Shown: piece after piece, positions 28,793-37,938 of the stretch
Layout: every line of letters begins with the position of its first letter
Position numbering within the stretch: position 1 is the first letter of the stretch
IMG/VR virus record: IMGVR_UViG_3300027719_000021
Span: 40,620-104,619 of that record
Direction: 5' to 3' (one strand)
From: a virus
Length of the DNA stretch: 64,000 bases
Position numbers and translations under genes: made by a program
Notes under the pieces: generated by a model
What the model saw: only the letters and a program-made list of their open reading frames with translations
The model's database searches: none
What the model was told of the DNA's origin: nothing

Positions 28793-28925
28793 CTTTTAGT
28801 TCTTTAATTATTTCACTAACAACAGTTTCTACAAATACAGTATAATCATACTCTGTTAAAAGATATTTATAATCATAAAGATAGTTCCTTATTGTATTTT
28901 TTATATACTGTTCGTCCTCGTTCAT
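28785..28925 (-). CDS. Small acidic protein in the lysis block
   Basis: A 46-residue frame beginning MNEDEQYIKNTIRNYLYDY and ending VVSEIIKELKDD. It starts inside the end of the M15 peptidase gene and runs through the otherwise empty 80 bases to overlap the spanin candidate start by eight bases. Overlaps of this size at both ends are the norm in this operon. The sequence is Tyr-rich and helical, with no membrane segment. I do not recognise a family; a regulator of holin or endolysin is possible only by position. Confidence 0.5.
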   Translation of the reverse strand: MNEDEQYIKNTIRNYLYDYKYLLTEYDYTVFVETVVSEIIKELKDD

Positions 28926-29364
28926 CCTTTAACGCAATAAATATTTGGTTTCTATTATTATTATTTTTATATGAAACATGTATCCAACCTGGTTCATTAT
29001 TTTCATCTGGAAATTCTGCAATTAGCTGATCAAATAAAAGATTATCTTTTATATAATTAAATATAGTTTTATTAGTTACATGACCATATATGTTACCATC
29101 AATATCTAGTGCAGCACCATTATTAGCCATATGCTGACTCGTCCTAGAGCCCTTTAACTTTGAGTTTAAGGCCTTCGACCTAAAGAATGATGTAATTGCT
29201 ATAGCCCTGCCAACAAATGTCCGTAAGGGCTCAAAAACAGCCTCTGCTAGCAATACCATATTCTTTAATTGATATTCATTTGGAATATTAAGAATACCAT
29301 ACTTTAAAGCGGTATAGGATCTAGTGGCTTCATTATATGTTATATGCTCTGATATATTTTTCAT
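28873..29364 (-). CDS. Endolysin, peptidase M15 family
   Basis: A 163-residue zinc peptidase. SQHMANNGAALDID (76-89) supplies the family's SxHxxGxAxD signature with H78 and D87, and GWIHVSY supplies the third zinc ligand H129; ITSFFRSKALNSKLKG matches the upstream substrate-pocket strand. M15 enzymes of this type cleave peptide cross-links in peptidoglycan, often as D-Ala-D-Ala or L-Ala-D-Glu endopeptidases. There is no signal peptide, so release would depend on the adjacent holin. Start overlaps the holin stop (ATGA type). The length is typical for phage M15 endolysins. Confidence 0.8.
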   Translation of the reverse strand: MKNISEHITYNEATRSYTALKYGILNIPNEYQLKNMVLLAEAVFEPLRTFVGRAIAITSFFRSKALNSKLKGSRTSQHMANNGAALDIDGNIYGHVTNKTIFNYIKDNLLFDQLIAEFPDENNEPGWIHVSYKNNNNRNQIFIALKDERGRTVYKKYNKELSL

Positions 29365-29627
29365 TGTAACAAAACACTTTTAAACAAAACCCATAGTACA
29401 TTTACAACTATACTTAATAGAGCGGCTCCACCGGCAGCAGTCCATATAATTTTATCTATTTTATTTTGAAGTTTTTCTAGTCGAGATTCTAATTCAGTCG
29501 TACGACATACTAGACCAGCTCCAGGATTATATTCATTGCCAAGTAATGCAACTTTAATCTCTGCTATATCTTTTTGCAATAGGGACAATATTTCATCTGG
29601 TATATTACACATTACTTTGCGCTCCAT
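29361..29627 (-). CDS. XhlA-like holin
   Basis: An 88-residue protein with an amphipathic coiled coil (about 33-60, ELESRLEKLQNKIDKI) and a single C-terminal transmembrane helix (about 62-84, TAAGGAALLSIVVNVLWVLF). That arrangement is the pattern of haemolysin XhlA-type holins. It directly precedes and overlaps the M15 endolysin, as expected of a holin-endolysin pair. An internal ATG (MCNIPDEIL) lies nine bases after a GGAG and may be an alternative start; dual starts are common in holins and could give a shorter form. Confidence 0.55.
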   Translation of the reverse strand: MERKVMCNIPDEILSLLQKDIAEIKVALLGNEYNPGAGLVCRTTELESRLEKLQNKIDKIIWTAAGGAALLSIVVNVLWVLFKSVLLQ

Positions 29628-29636
29628 GTTTAAATT

Positions 29637-30203
29637 CTATTTAGTGTGGTTAGGAATATCTATAATTTCAATTAATTGAAACTTAGGATCATTAATACAT
29701 AACTTGTACAATTCATTAGGATTCATTTCCCATGGTGTTTGTACTAGGTTTGGATATATCTTATTTAAAGCCATTGCTGCATACTCAATACAATATACAC
29801 GCTTTTCTGACCTTATACCAGTCTTACCAAACCATTTATGAAATAATATATCTAAGGTATGCCAAAAGAAATTAGATACTTCATATCTTTTATCATCAGA
29901 GTCAAGACAAAAATTCCTTACTATTTCTTTCTTACCCCTGGGCATTTTAATTTTAAATAAATATAGTTGTCTCTTCTTACCATCATTTAGATAAGATGTA
30001 TTTACAGTTCTATTGGCAACACCGCCCTTAATAGCACCGGAGACCATGCCATCTATTAATATATCTGCATGATTTAAATCAACATATTTTTCTCTTTTAA
30101 GAAGCTGCTCTAATCTCATGCCAAACCGTATAATCTTGGCTAACCAATTATGCGATTTAACCATTATAATATAAGTACCTTTCTTAGGTAATAATTTTTC
30201 CAT
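29637..30203 (-). CDS. Permuted papain-fold (YiiX/NlpC-P60-like) cysteine hydrolase
   Basis: A 188-residue protein. LNHADILIDGMVSGAIKGGV (43-62) carries a His (H45) in the context used by permuted NlpC/P60 proteins of the YiiX/YebB group, where the catalytic His precedes the Cys. RVYCIEYAAMAL (135-146) supplies the candidate catalytic Cys (C138) on the start of a helix. The N-terminus (KGTYIIMVKSHNWLAKII) fits the first strand and helix of that fold. Members act as amidases or peptidases on lipids or peptidoglycan. Placement between membrane proteins and the holin suggests a lysis or envelope role. No signal peptide is seen. Confidence 0.55.
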   Translation of the reverse strand: MEKLLPKKGTYIIMVKSHNWLAKIIRFGMRLEQLLKREKYVDLNHADILIDGMVSGAIKGGVANRTVNTSYLNDGKKRQLYLFKIKMPRGKKEIVRNFCLDSDDKRYEVSNFFWHTLDILFHKWFGKTGIRSEKRVYCIEYAAMALNKIYPNLVQTPWEMNPNELYKLCINDPKFQLIEIIDIPNHTK

Positions 30204-30204
30204 T

Positions 30205-30540
30205 TTATCTATTAATTAAAACTGTTATAAAACCAGGAAGATTAACGCCAAAATAGTATAAACTTACAGCATATGCAAATAAGGCAGTAAACCCACCCGC
30301 CACTGTACACATCCAATCTGCATTAACTATATTTACAAATTTCATAGCTAACTTATCTCGCTTAGCATCGTTATATTCTTTAATAGTACTTACTACAACA
30401 GTAGGAACAATCATAAAATAACCTGCTCCTTGAAACAAAGATGCTATTAAGTAACCAACTAGGAAATGTAATATCTTGTCATAATAAGTAAACCAAATAT
30501 TGTTTATCCTATTCTTTATTTTAGTCAGAATCTTTTTCAT
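30205..30540 (-). CDS. Small integral membrane protein
   Basis: A 111-residue protein with a basic N-terminus (MKKILTKIKNRINNIW) and three hydrophobic segments: about 24-41 (LHFLVGYLIASLFQGA), 42-52 and 80-100 (AGGFTALFAYAVSLYYFG). The phrase YYDKILHFLVGYLIA resembles the start of VanZ/YfiM-type membrane proteins. It overlaps the preceding 75-residue membrane protein by 20 bases. Within a lysis block it could be a second holin or antiholin; no direct evidence separates these. Confidence 0.45.
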   Translation of the reverse strand: MKKILTKIKNRINNIWFTYYDKILHFLVGYLIASLFQGAGYFMIVPTVVVSTIKEYNDAKRDKLAMKFVNIVNADWMCTVAGGFTALFAYAVSLYYFGVNLPGFITVLINR

Positions 30541-30748
30541 TTGCTGCAGTATTTGTATTGCGAATTATATCTTTACCAAAGTAAAATGCAAATACTCCAG
30601 CTATTATAGCTTGATACGTGCCAGGTAATTCATCAAAGTTATTGGTAACTAAATAACCCAATGCTGCTGTCATAAAACAAATTACAGCGCCAGCGGTCAT
30701 TAACTTACGCCAAGATAAATTATTTCCGTAACCCTTTAATATTTTCAT
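30521..30748 (-). CDS. Holin-like two-helix membrane protein
   Basis: A 75-residue protein with two predicted membrane helices, about 16-35 (LMTAGAVICFMTAALGYLV) and 46-60 (YQAIIAGVFAFYFG), joined by a short polar loop, and a charged C-terminus (NTNTAANEKDSD). Two-helix small proteins with charged tails next to lytic enzymes are typical holins or antiholins. It is followed with overlap by another membrane protein, so the pair may act together. The family is not recognised by sequence. Confidence 0.45.
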   Translation of the reverse strand: MKILKGYGNNLSWRKLMTAGAVICFMTAALGYLVTNNFDELPGTYQAIIAGVFAFYFGKDIIRNTNTAANEKDSD

Positions 30749-30752
30749 GTCT

Positions 30753-31034
30753 TTATATTTTTAAATAAATAAATGTTTTACAAATACTATTTATTCGTTC
30801 CATTATATCTTTGGCTTGCTCTACAGTAAAGAAATTATTACTTTCATAGTCATCGCAATCAAAATATTTTTCTAACATTCTGACATAATAACCAAGTAAT
30901 ATTAACTTGATCATTTCTATTTTTAATTCATGTCTACCAAGTCTATGCATCTTTGCAATTTTCTGACCATAATCAGACTGAGCGTCTGACGCATCTACTA
31001 AATAAGTTACAATTTCTTCATACGTTGCTGCCAT
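30753..31034 (-). CDS. Small helical protein of unknown function
   Basis: A 93-residue, mostly helical soluble protein (YEEIVTYLVDASDAQS, RHELKIEMIKLILLGYYVRML, VEQAKDIMERINSICKTFI). No motif is recognised. It lies between the methyltransferase gene (three-base gap) and a small membrane protein (four-base gap) and is clearly part of the same operon. It begins MAATYEEI with a normal ATG. Function cannot be assigned from sequence. Confidence 0.5.
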   Translation of the reverse strand: MAATYEEIVTYLVDASDAQSDYGQKIAKMHRLGRHELKIEMIKLILLGYYVRMLEKYFDCDDYESNNFFTVEQAKDIMERINSICKTFIYLKI

Positions 31035-31037
31035 GTT

Positions 31038-31550
31038 TTATCTCTTTGTTAATGTTACATGTATATCATTAATAACATTGGTATAATGTTTAATAGCAAA
31101 GTTACGAGATTCTTCATTCTTCATAGCCCACTCATTAACAATATCATAACCATATTCAAAATCAAAATCAGATACTATACCATAATGATCTAACTTATTA
31201 GTATCACGCCATCCTTTATTAAAATATAAAAAAGTAGCTTCTGATATAGCACGTTTGTGAGTAGGATCTTGCCATGCTCTCATATTATTATAATAAGGCG
31301 CTATAACTTTAATCCTCCCACCAGGTTTAAGTATACGATATACTTCGTCCATAAATTTAATCAAATCACTAGTATGTTCTACATAATGAGAACATATAAT
31401 TTCTTCTGCACTTTCAGATTCAATATCCCAAGGGAATTGTTCTAAATCCATAGTTGCATCCACTGTATCTCCAGGTTTAATATCTATACCGAAATACCCA
31501 TCAATTTTCGACTGGCCGCATGCCAGGTTAAGTTTAAGTTCGTTTATCAT
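31038..31550 (-). CDS. SAM-dependent methyltransferase (type 11-like)
   Basis: A 170-residue class I methyltransferase. LNLACGQSKIDGYFGIDI near the N-terminus is motif I with the SAM-binding Gly and the acidic end of strand 2; SAEEIICSHYVEH is the motif around strand 4; YRILKPGGRIKVIAP is the characteristic LKPGG strand-5 region. It is short, lacking long insertions. Such enzymes often occur in glycan or sugar pathways and sit near glycosyltransferases, as here (a glycosyltransferase-like gene lies about 700 bases upstream). The substrate could be a glycan, fibre residue or lipid; the sequence does not say. It ends three bases before the next gene. Confidence 0.75.
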   Translation of the reverse strand: MINELKLNLACGQSKIDGYFGIDIKPGDTVDATMDLEQFPWDIESESAEEIICSHYVEHTSDLIKFMDEVYRILKPGGRIKVIAPYYNNMRAWQDPTHKRAISEATFLYFNKGWRDTNKLDHYGIVSDFDFEYGYDIVNEWAMKNEESRNFAIKHYTNVINDIHVTLTKR

Positions 31551-31560
31551 ATTTATTTAA

Positions 31561-32262
31561 TTATACATTATTCCAATCATTACTATAAGCACATAAAGCT
31601 CCTGTTGTTAGTCCTGCCCATGCAGCGTTATCGGTCACTTCGGGGATAGGTGAGCCGTCACGGTAAAGGGTTTCACAAAGGTTGTCGGCGAGCCATTCCT
31701 GGATGCCTATACAAATAGTCCGATAAACCTTGCCATCATTGCCTGTGTACTTAGCCGATTGTCCATGAGAAAGGGTGGTGGAGTCTTTGACAGGACGGAC
31801 AGACATTCCAAATGCAGTTTCTATTTCTGGCGTTCCCGATCCTCCTATTTGACCCATTTCACCATCACTGAGATTTAAATATAATCCATTTGGAGTCCAT
31901 ATATCTGCAAAATAATCATCAGAACTGTGAAACCAGTTAGTTGATTTCAATGCTACACTAAAATCACCAAGATGATCTCTATATGCCGCACCTCTGGCAT
32001 TAAATTGTAGTGAGTTTGTTGCTCCTATATTTAACGTCCAATAAGTAGTCCCTACTTCCTTTAATTCATTCCCGCCAGAAACCCATTCACCAACAGTTTC
32101 CGCCACAAGATTTAAAAAATCGGCATTAGTGGCAACGTGCCATCCTGCAGCACAAATATTACGTGCATCAGTAGCTGCATACCAGTTATATAGTAAACCA
32201 TAGGATACTAAAAATATCCCACTAAAGTTTGTACCAAAATCAGGTTGAGTTGAAACAGACAT
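31561..32262 (-). CDS. Stand-alone permuted FISUMP-domain protein
   Basis: I place the start at the ATG giving MSVSTQPDFG (233 residues), just after the glycosyltransferase stop. The protein is essentially one FISUMP domain: YGLLYNWYAATDAR (21-34), GWHVATNADFLNL, ELKEVGTTYW, NIGATNSLQFNARG, FGMSVRPVKD, then YTGNDGKVYRTICIG, IPEVTDNAAWAGL, TTGALCAYSNDWNNV at the extreme C-terminus. The order is permuted relative to usual FISUMP proteins and equals that inside the stabilization protein. FISUMP shares its general fold with C-type-lectin/FGE-like ligand-binding domains. Part of the gene (31621-31740) is 50 percent GC by count, well above the surrounding sequence, which suggests recent transfer. 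Probably a small surface-binding virion protein; that is inference. Confidence 0.7.
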   Translation of the reverse strand: MSVSTQPDFGTNFSGIFLVSYGLLYNWYAATDARNICAAGWHVATNADFLNLVAETVGEWVSGGNELKEVGTTYWTLNIGATNSLQFNARGAAYRDHLGDFSVALKSTNWFHSSDDYFADIWTPNGLYLNLSDGEMGQIGGSGTPEIETAFGMSVRPVKDSTTLSHGQSAKYTGNDGKVYRTICIGIQEWLADNLCETLYRDGSPIPEVTDNAAWAGLTTGALCAYSNDWNNV

Positions 32263-32263
32263 A

Positions 32264-32986
32264 CTACCACATTTTATCCGCATTGAAATCATAGTGCCCT
32301 ACTAAGACTCTAGTATCACATGCAAATTTATAACCAGCCTTAGCTGCGTTCTCATAAAAATATAAATCCTGAGTATAAGCTCTTGCTCCTTGACCAGGTA
32401 TAACTTCTTGTACTGTCTTAAACCATGGTTTAGGTACATTAGGATCTTTAAATATATCTAATTTAAATAAGTTAAACCCCATACCTAACCCATTTGCTTG
32501 TTGTATTGTGTTTGGTATTGGCATCTGAGGTATAAAGTTTTTAGGCATTACCTTAGGATCACCATATATCATTGGTTGTCCGCCTTCGCCCTTTGTCCAA
32601 TATAAACCTTGAACAACATCATACTTGTCTATATTTTCATATAACTTAAGTAGACCATCTGCGGGAGGACAATTATCTTCTTCAATTGTAAGTACATATT
32701 TCCATTGTGATAGTTCAGGATTATCTAATATACTCTGAATCATATTATTATAGGACTCGCCAACTTCCATACCTATACCAAATATAGGACCAATAACCTT
32801 TTGATTCATAGGTCTCATAAGACCCATCCAGTACTGAACAACCTTCGCGGGTATTTGACCACGAGTAGGACATATAATTATAGTTGATAAATCTTTATAT
32901 GTACCAGATTGTTTTAATCGGCTAATTGACTCTTCTAAATCTTTATTATGTTGCCCAACTTCAGGCATTGCTATTTGTGGAACCAT
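32264..32986 (-). CDS. Glycosyltransferase-like protein (GT-A type)
   Basis: A 240-residue protein. STIIICPTRGQIPAKVVQYW fits the first strand and nucleotide-binding loop of GT-A glycosyltransferases; SYNNMIQSIL and WKYVLTIEEDNCPPADGL supply the strand ending in acidic residues (EEDN, 102-105) that takes the place of the DxD metal/sugar-nucleotide motif. NGLGMGFNLFKLDIF and RAYTQDLYFYENAAKAGYKF match the later acceptor-side region of such enzymes. It lies next to the FISUMP protein and a methyltransferase and directly after the spike genes, so it may decorate phage fibres or host glycans. Assigned from motif pattern; the sugar is unknown. Confidence 0.6.
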   Translation of the reverse strand: MVPQIAMPEVGQHNKDLEESISRLKQSGTYKDLSTIIICPTRGQIPAKVVQYWMGLMRPMNQKVIGPIFGIGMEVGESYNNMIQSILDNPELSQWKYVLTIEEDNCPPADGLLKLYENIDKYDVVQGLYWTKGEGGQPMIYGDPKVMPKNFIPQMPIPNTIQQANGLGMGFNLFKLDIFKDPNVPKPWFKTVQEVIPGQGARAYTQDLYFYENAAKAGYKFACDTRVLVGHYDFNADKMW

Positions 32987-33052
32987 ATAATCTTTTTATT
33001 TTATATACGATGTATAAATATAAATATTACATTGTTGTTTAAAAAAGATAAC

Positions 33053-36000
33053 CTACAATATCTGATATTTACTTAATAAAGGATACCTATATAAATCCAT
33101 CTCATCTTCTGTACCATCAAATGGATATGTTAATCCATTGCCATCATTATAAAGTTCAATTACTTCTTCTTCTGTTAATGCCCTATGCCAGATCCCTATT
33201 TCATCAAGCATAGCATTAGCCTGAATAACTGAAACGACTGTGTTTGTATTACCAACGTATAAATTACTATCAGCCTGTAAAACAATATCTATTTGATTTG
33301 TATAACTTATATATTGTGTAGTATTTACATACATATTAGCTCGTTGACCAATACCATTTGCTACACATACTACATGATACCATGTATTAACTGCAACTGC
33401 AGACGTAGCCTGTGTTTCACAATATCCACCATCGTTAGTTTTAAAATAAAAATTAAATTTATCGTTACTACCCCTATAATAAATTGACAAAAAGTATGGA
33501 GTCACACCAGAATGTTGCCAGAAAAATATTTGTTGATTTATATTTTCTCCAATTGGTAACGCAACAAATTTTATCCAAAAAGATAAAGAAAATACATCTG
33601 CTGGTGGAAGTAAAGAACTTCTATAACTAGAAGCAACATGACAAGTATAAGGTGTTGCTGAATATTCTATAGCATATCCTTTTTTACCTTGCATTAAATA
33701 ATCTGGAAAATCTACTGTTGTATCAAAATCATATGCATTAATAATATCTACAGGTGGTGTATTGTTATCGTTCATTTTATAGAAAGCAACAAGATTATCT
33801 GTTAATAACACTGGATCTTTTACTTCTAAAGTATCAAACTCTACTACAGAACCATATCCTGTACCAACAGAGTTTGTAGCATAAGCTCTAACATAATAAT
33901 GAGTAGTATGAATTAAATTTGTAAGATAACTTATAAATGTACCAGTCCCTGTACCATCAATTGTACAAGAACTTGCTACAGTTGGATTACCTGTAGTATT
34001 CCAACATACACCCCTTGCTGTAACAGTTGCATTGCCGTTAGATAATACATTACCACCAGAAGTTGCTGTTACGGCTTGTATATCTTTTACAACATCTGTA
34101 GTTACAGTTGGTGGAACTATTAACTCGTTTGTTTCAAAAGAAACTTCGTTGCCATAAGAAGTACCTTCTAAGTTTGTAGCATATGCACGTACATAATAAA
34201 TTGTATCTGGAGTTAATCCAGTAAGACTACTTGTATAAGAACCTGTACCTGTGCCATTAGATGTTGTACTATTAGCTGTTGTAGGCGTACCTGTAGTATT
34301 CCAACAGACACCTCGTGAAGTCACTGTTGCACCACCATCGTCTGTTACATTACCGCCAGATGAAGCAGTAGTAGTTGTTATTGCTGTTACAGTAGTTGTT
34401 GTTACTGTAGGACGAACAATATAATATGGATATTCAAATGCTCCAAGAGAAGGTGTTGTAGAATGCCAGGGACTACCATCGCCATCTAATTCTATACCAA
34501 CATCTATACCTGTATTAATAAGATCAGATCCTTCCGCAAGATGTAAAAAATCAAGTATTGGTAAAGACCCATCTGCTTGTCTTGCTGTATCTAACAGACT
34601 AGAATCAAGCGATAAGAAGTCTATATTACTAACACTATAATTTGTATTGGTTGTATTGTTGTAATTTTTTGTATTGTGATCTACTGTTGAAGACGAATTA
34701 AAGAAAAAATAATTATTTGTTCCATAAGATATATTGTTTCTAACTATATCTATTGGATTGATTATATAATTATTGTTAAATGCAAAACCACCATTAAGAT
34801 TGTTATATGCAATATTATTATATATCCACCTTATGCAACATGTGGCATTCTCATGAAATCCCCATGACCTATTAAAAGCCGCTATACAATTCTGAAGTGT
34901 TCTTAGGTGTTGGTTATACTCATGCTGATCACTTTCCCATAATGTTCTTATGGGTCCGAACTTAATACCGTTACCATCACCGCCTGCAGTAATGCCATCT
35001 TCACGATAACCATTATGCCATGCCCAGCAGGAATCCCATTCTAGCATTCCTTCATTGCCCCATCCATCAAAGCCATCGTCACTATTATCCCACATCCTAC
35101 AACCACGAATAGTATTTGTTGTTCCTGCAGTAAGATCTATTCTTACTGTTATACCATCTATACCTCCATATTCATATCCTATTGTAAATGGATCATAATT
35201 ATGATGTGCGTCACAATTAAGAAGTAGGTTTCCTGTTCCCTTAGTGTCACCAGATAATCCTATCCCAAATCCTCCATGATGACAGTTAAGTAACTCTAAT
35301 ATGCAATTATCAGAATCATATAATTGGAATGACGTTGTTCCTTCCCAACCTGAACCATCATAATATGAACAATATTTTCTCTGTACAAACTCAGCTATTT
35401 CTAATCCTTTAACATGAACCCAATCAGCCCTAAGATACAAACCAGTATAGCTTGTACTATCAAGCCATGTAGTTGATGGTTTAAATGTTGGCTGTTCGTT
35501 AGGATAATTAAATACCTTTCTAAGATTTCCTGAAGTACCACTATACGTATCAAGATTAAGATATGCATCTAATTCATATACTCCACCTCTCATATATATC
35601 TGTGTCCCTGCTGCCGTATGAGTAGTCCATGCTTTATATAAAGTAGCATAAGGATTAGCAAATGTACCAGTACCAGTTGAGTCACTTCCAAATGGTGCTA
35701 CATAATATCCTGATAAGGCTTCTTGATATTCAAATGCTCCTATTGATGGTATTGTTAGCCAATCCTTTCCATCACAGTCTGTATCATATCCAGTTAACGA
35801 TTGTCCTGCTCCTATAACATCAGAGCCTAGTATAGGATGTAACGTATTAAGTATTGGAAGACTACCGTCATATTGTCTTGGTGAATCGAACAAAGTACAA
35901 TCTACAGATAAAAAGTCACCTGAGTTTATTACAGGACCCAATGGTTGCCTTAAGGCATTATAACTATTATTTTCATATGTAGAATTAAGATAGTAACCAA

Positions 36001-37936
36001 CCCAATCTGTACTATTATCAAAACTTACATTGTTTTTAAATACATTAGCCGTATCATAAAAATTAAAGAAAAATCCGGCACCATATGTTTGACCTTGATT
36101 ATCATAAGCTGTATTGTTATACATATGAAATCTACAGTTTGCCCCATTAGGAGAAAACCCACAACGCCTGTTATAATAAGCAACTGAATTGGAAACATAA
36201 CGTAATACTTCACTGCTATAATTAGCAGTAGTATCGCCTAGTTTAAATCCTTCACCGTTTCCAGCTGCTGTAAAAGTACCAGGAATAAATCCGTTATACC
36301 ATGACCAACAATCTTCAACTATCACAGTACCATTAGTATGCCAGCAGTCTAATCCATCATCAGAATTCCACCACATCCTACAACCTTTAATAGTATTAAT
36401 AGTACCATAGTCACAATAATGTATACTAAATCCATCTGAACCTCCATATTGATCTACTGAATAAGGATCTTGATTATGATGGGAATCACTATTTAAAATT
36501 AAGTTTCCAGTACTAGTACCATATATACTTAATGTTGCATTACAATGATGAAAATGTAATTTTTCAAATATATTATTGTCTGAATTATTTGCCCATAAAC
36601 ACCATCCACCACCAGTAGGCCCAGGTCTTTGTTCTATATAGGACCATTCAATTCCTTTCCAATGAAAATAATCTCCAGCAAAATATATATATGATTGAGG
36701 CCATGAACCATATGTTGCTACACCGTCGTCTGTAAATATTGGTATTTCATTTTGATAGGCATAAATATTGATCATATTATCTGCAGTACCATTAATACCT
36801 GTGAGATTTTGTCTTGCTGTATTAACATATGTACCACCCCTAAGATATACAGTATCTCCAGGCACTAAAGAAGACCATATACTACTAAGAGTAAATTTTG
36901 GATTGTTAAACGATCCATCTCCCAATGTATCACTTCCCCAAGGAGCTAAATAATAATCACCGCCTATATCATTACCTGTTCTTAATGTTACTGCTCCTAC
37001 CTGCCAATTACTATCCTGTATCTGAGTTTTAGGTATACCATCTGTAGTTGCTGTACTCCATGTATTTTCATAATCTATACCATGACTTACTAATGAACCT
37101 AATCCAAGATTAATACCATAATTAAGTCTTCTTTCTGGTATGAAGTCTGTTGTTGTATGAAAATGTGGATTAAGTATTACTGAATGAGCGTCAAACCCTA
37201 AAGCACGCCATTGTGCCCATGAATAATTAGACCCATTATAATTAAATATGGGCTCATTATTTACACTATTTTCACACCAGTAAATATTATAATCACATTC
37301 AAATCCTTCTATTGAAAACTGATCAACCCATATAAATCTTATACCACTATTTACAGCATAAAATATATTATTATAAACTTTGCAATTTTTAGATGTAGCG
37401 GATATACCAATACTATCATTATAATAACATTCTACAAAAGCCCTGTTATATTGGTTTTCAGTTGTAGTATTGAGACTACTATAAAATGTATTATTGTGTA
37501 TTTGTACCCCATTCATACCTTTACATACAACACCTGGTTTAGGATCTTTAATAATGTTATATGCTACTATGCCACCTGTATCGGTCATACCATTAGACTT
37601 CCTTATTATGCCCATTGGTACACGATCTAAATAGTTATACTTAACAGAAAAACCTATATTGTATCCACCAAACACACCATGTGTTATAATAGATGTTAAT
37701 GGTGCACCATTCCAATCAAAGTAGTTATGTTCTATTATGGCACCGTCAAGATTATTATTATATGGTCCTACAACTTCATCACCAGCTATAAGCATATAAC
37801 CACTAATATTATCTGATGATAAATAGTTATTCCTAAATATCAAATCAGTATCAGTTGTACGAGTTATATTATAACCTGTCCAACCTGGTACTCCATCATA
37901 AACTAGATTCTGATTTTGTATTAGCAGTTCAGCCAT
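33053..37936 (-). CDS. Large tailspike: repeated parallel beta-helices, fibronectin-like repeats and LamG-like C-terminus
   Basis: A 1627-residue spike without a signal peptide (MAELLIQNQNLVYDG). Three right-handed beta-helix modules are visible: about 1-320, 325-740 and 745-1150, with typical short Asn-rich turns (IEHNYFDWNG, VYNNIFYAV). The second and third begin alike (YYLAPWGSD, YYVAPFGSD) and contain VYLRGGTY and IYMRGGVY. Around 1160-1350 two repeated domains (GVCWNTTGTPTTA and GVCWNTTGNPTVA; YYVRAYATN twice) resemble fibronectin type III units. The C-terminal 250 residues (LVAFYKMND, FSLSFWIKFVAL, NTWYHVVCVANG) are LamG/concanavalin-like. This is the composition of a polysaccharide-binding or -degrading spike. 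The N-terminal module is a clear paralogue of the next gene's. Confidence 0.75.
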   Translation of the reverse strand: MAELLIQNQNLVYDGVPGWTGYNITRTTDTDLIFRNNYLSSDNISGYMLIAGDEVVGPYNNNLDGAIIEHNYFDWNGAPLTSIITHGVFGGYNIGFSVKYNYLDRVPMGIIRKSNGMTDTGGIVAYNIIKDPKPGVVCKGMNGVQIHNNTFYSSLNTTTENQYNRAFVECYYNDSIGISATSKNCKVYNNIFYAVNSGIRFIWVDQFSIEGFECDYNIYWCENSVNNEPIFNYNGSNYSWAQWRALGFDAHSVILNPHFHTTTDFIPERRLNYGINLGLGSLVSHGIDYENTWSTATTDGIPKTQIQDSNWQVGAVTLRTGNDIGGDYYLAPWGSDTLGDGSFNNPKFTLSSIWSSLVPGDTVYLRGGTYVNTARQNLTGINGTADNMINIYAYQNEIPIFTDDGVATYGSWPQSYIYFAGDYFHWKGIEWSYIEQRPGPTGGGWCLWANNSDNNIFEKLHFHHCNATLSIYGTSTGNLILNSDSHHNQDPYSVDQYGGSDGFSIHYCDYGTINTIKGCRMWWNSDDGLDCWHTNGTVIVEDCWSWYNGFIPGTFTAAGNGEGFKLGDTTANYSSEVLRYVSNSVAYYNRRCGFSPNGANCRFHMYNNTAYDNQGQTYGAGFFFNFYDTANVFKNNVSFDNSTDWVGYYLNSTYENNSYNALRQPLGPVINSGDFLSVDCTLFDSPRQYDGSLPILNTLHPILGSDVIGAGQSLTGYDTDCDGKDWLTIPSIGAFEYQEALSGYYVAPFGSDSTGTGTFANPYATLYKAWTTHTAAGTQIYMRGGVYELDAYLNLDTYSGTSGNLRKVFNYPNEQPTFKPSTTWLDSTSYTGLYLRADWVHVKGLEIAEFVQRKYCSYYDGSGWEGTTSFQLYDSDNCILELLNCHHGGFGIGLSGDTKGTGNLLLNCDAHHNYDPFTIGYEYGGIDGITVRIDLTAGTTNTIRGCRMWDNSDDGFDGWGNEGMLEWDSCWAWHNGYREDGITAGGDGNGIKFGPIRTLWESDQHEYNQHLRTLQNCIAAFNRSWGFHENATCCIRWIYNNIAYNNLNGGFAFNNNYIINPIDIVRNNISYGTNNYFFFNSSSTVDHNTKNYNNTTNTNYSVSNIDFLSLDSSLLDTARQADGSLPILDFLHLAEGSDLINTGIDVGIELDGDGSPWHSTTPSLGAFEYPYYIVRPTVTTTTVTAITTTTASSGGNVTDDGGATVTSRGVCWNTTGTPTTANSTTSNGTGTGSYTSSLTGLTPDTIYYVRAYATNLEGTSYGNEVSFETNELIVPPTVTTDVVKDIQAVTATSGGNVLSNGNATVTARGVCWNTTGNPTVASSCTIDGTGTGTFISYLTNLIHTTHYYVRAYATNSVGTGYGSVVEFDTLEVKDPVLLTDNLVAFYKMNDNNTPPVDIINAYDFDTTVDFPDYLMQGKKGYAIEYSATPYTCHVASSYRSSLLPPADVFSLSFWIKFVALPIGENINQQIFFWQHSGVTPYFLSIYYRGSNDKFNFYFKTNDGGYCETQATSAVAVNTWYHVVCVANGIGQRANMYVNTTQYISYTNQIDIVLQADSNLYVGNTNTVVSVIQANAMLDEIGIWHRALTEEEVIELYNDGNGLTYPFDGTEDEMDLYRYPLLSKYQIL

Positions 37937-37938
37937 GT

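Noticed and set aside
31561-32262. Diversity-generating retroelement acting on the FISUMP domain
   Set aside because: The fold type is similar to known targets, but no reverse transcriptase with a YxDD-type motif and no template repeat are visible in the window, and the protein lacks the Asn-rich pattern of a variable region. A reverse transcriptase outside the window is not excluded.
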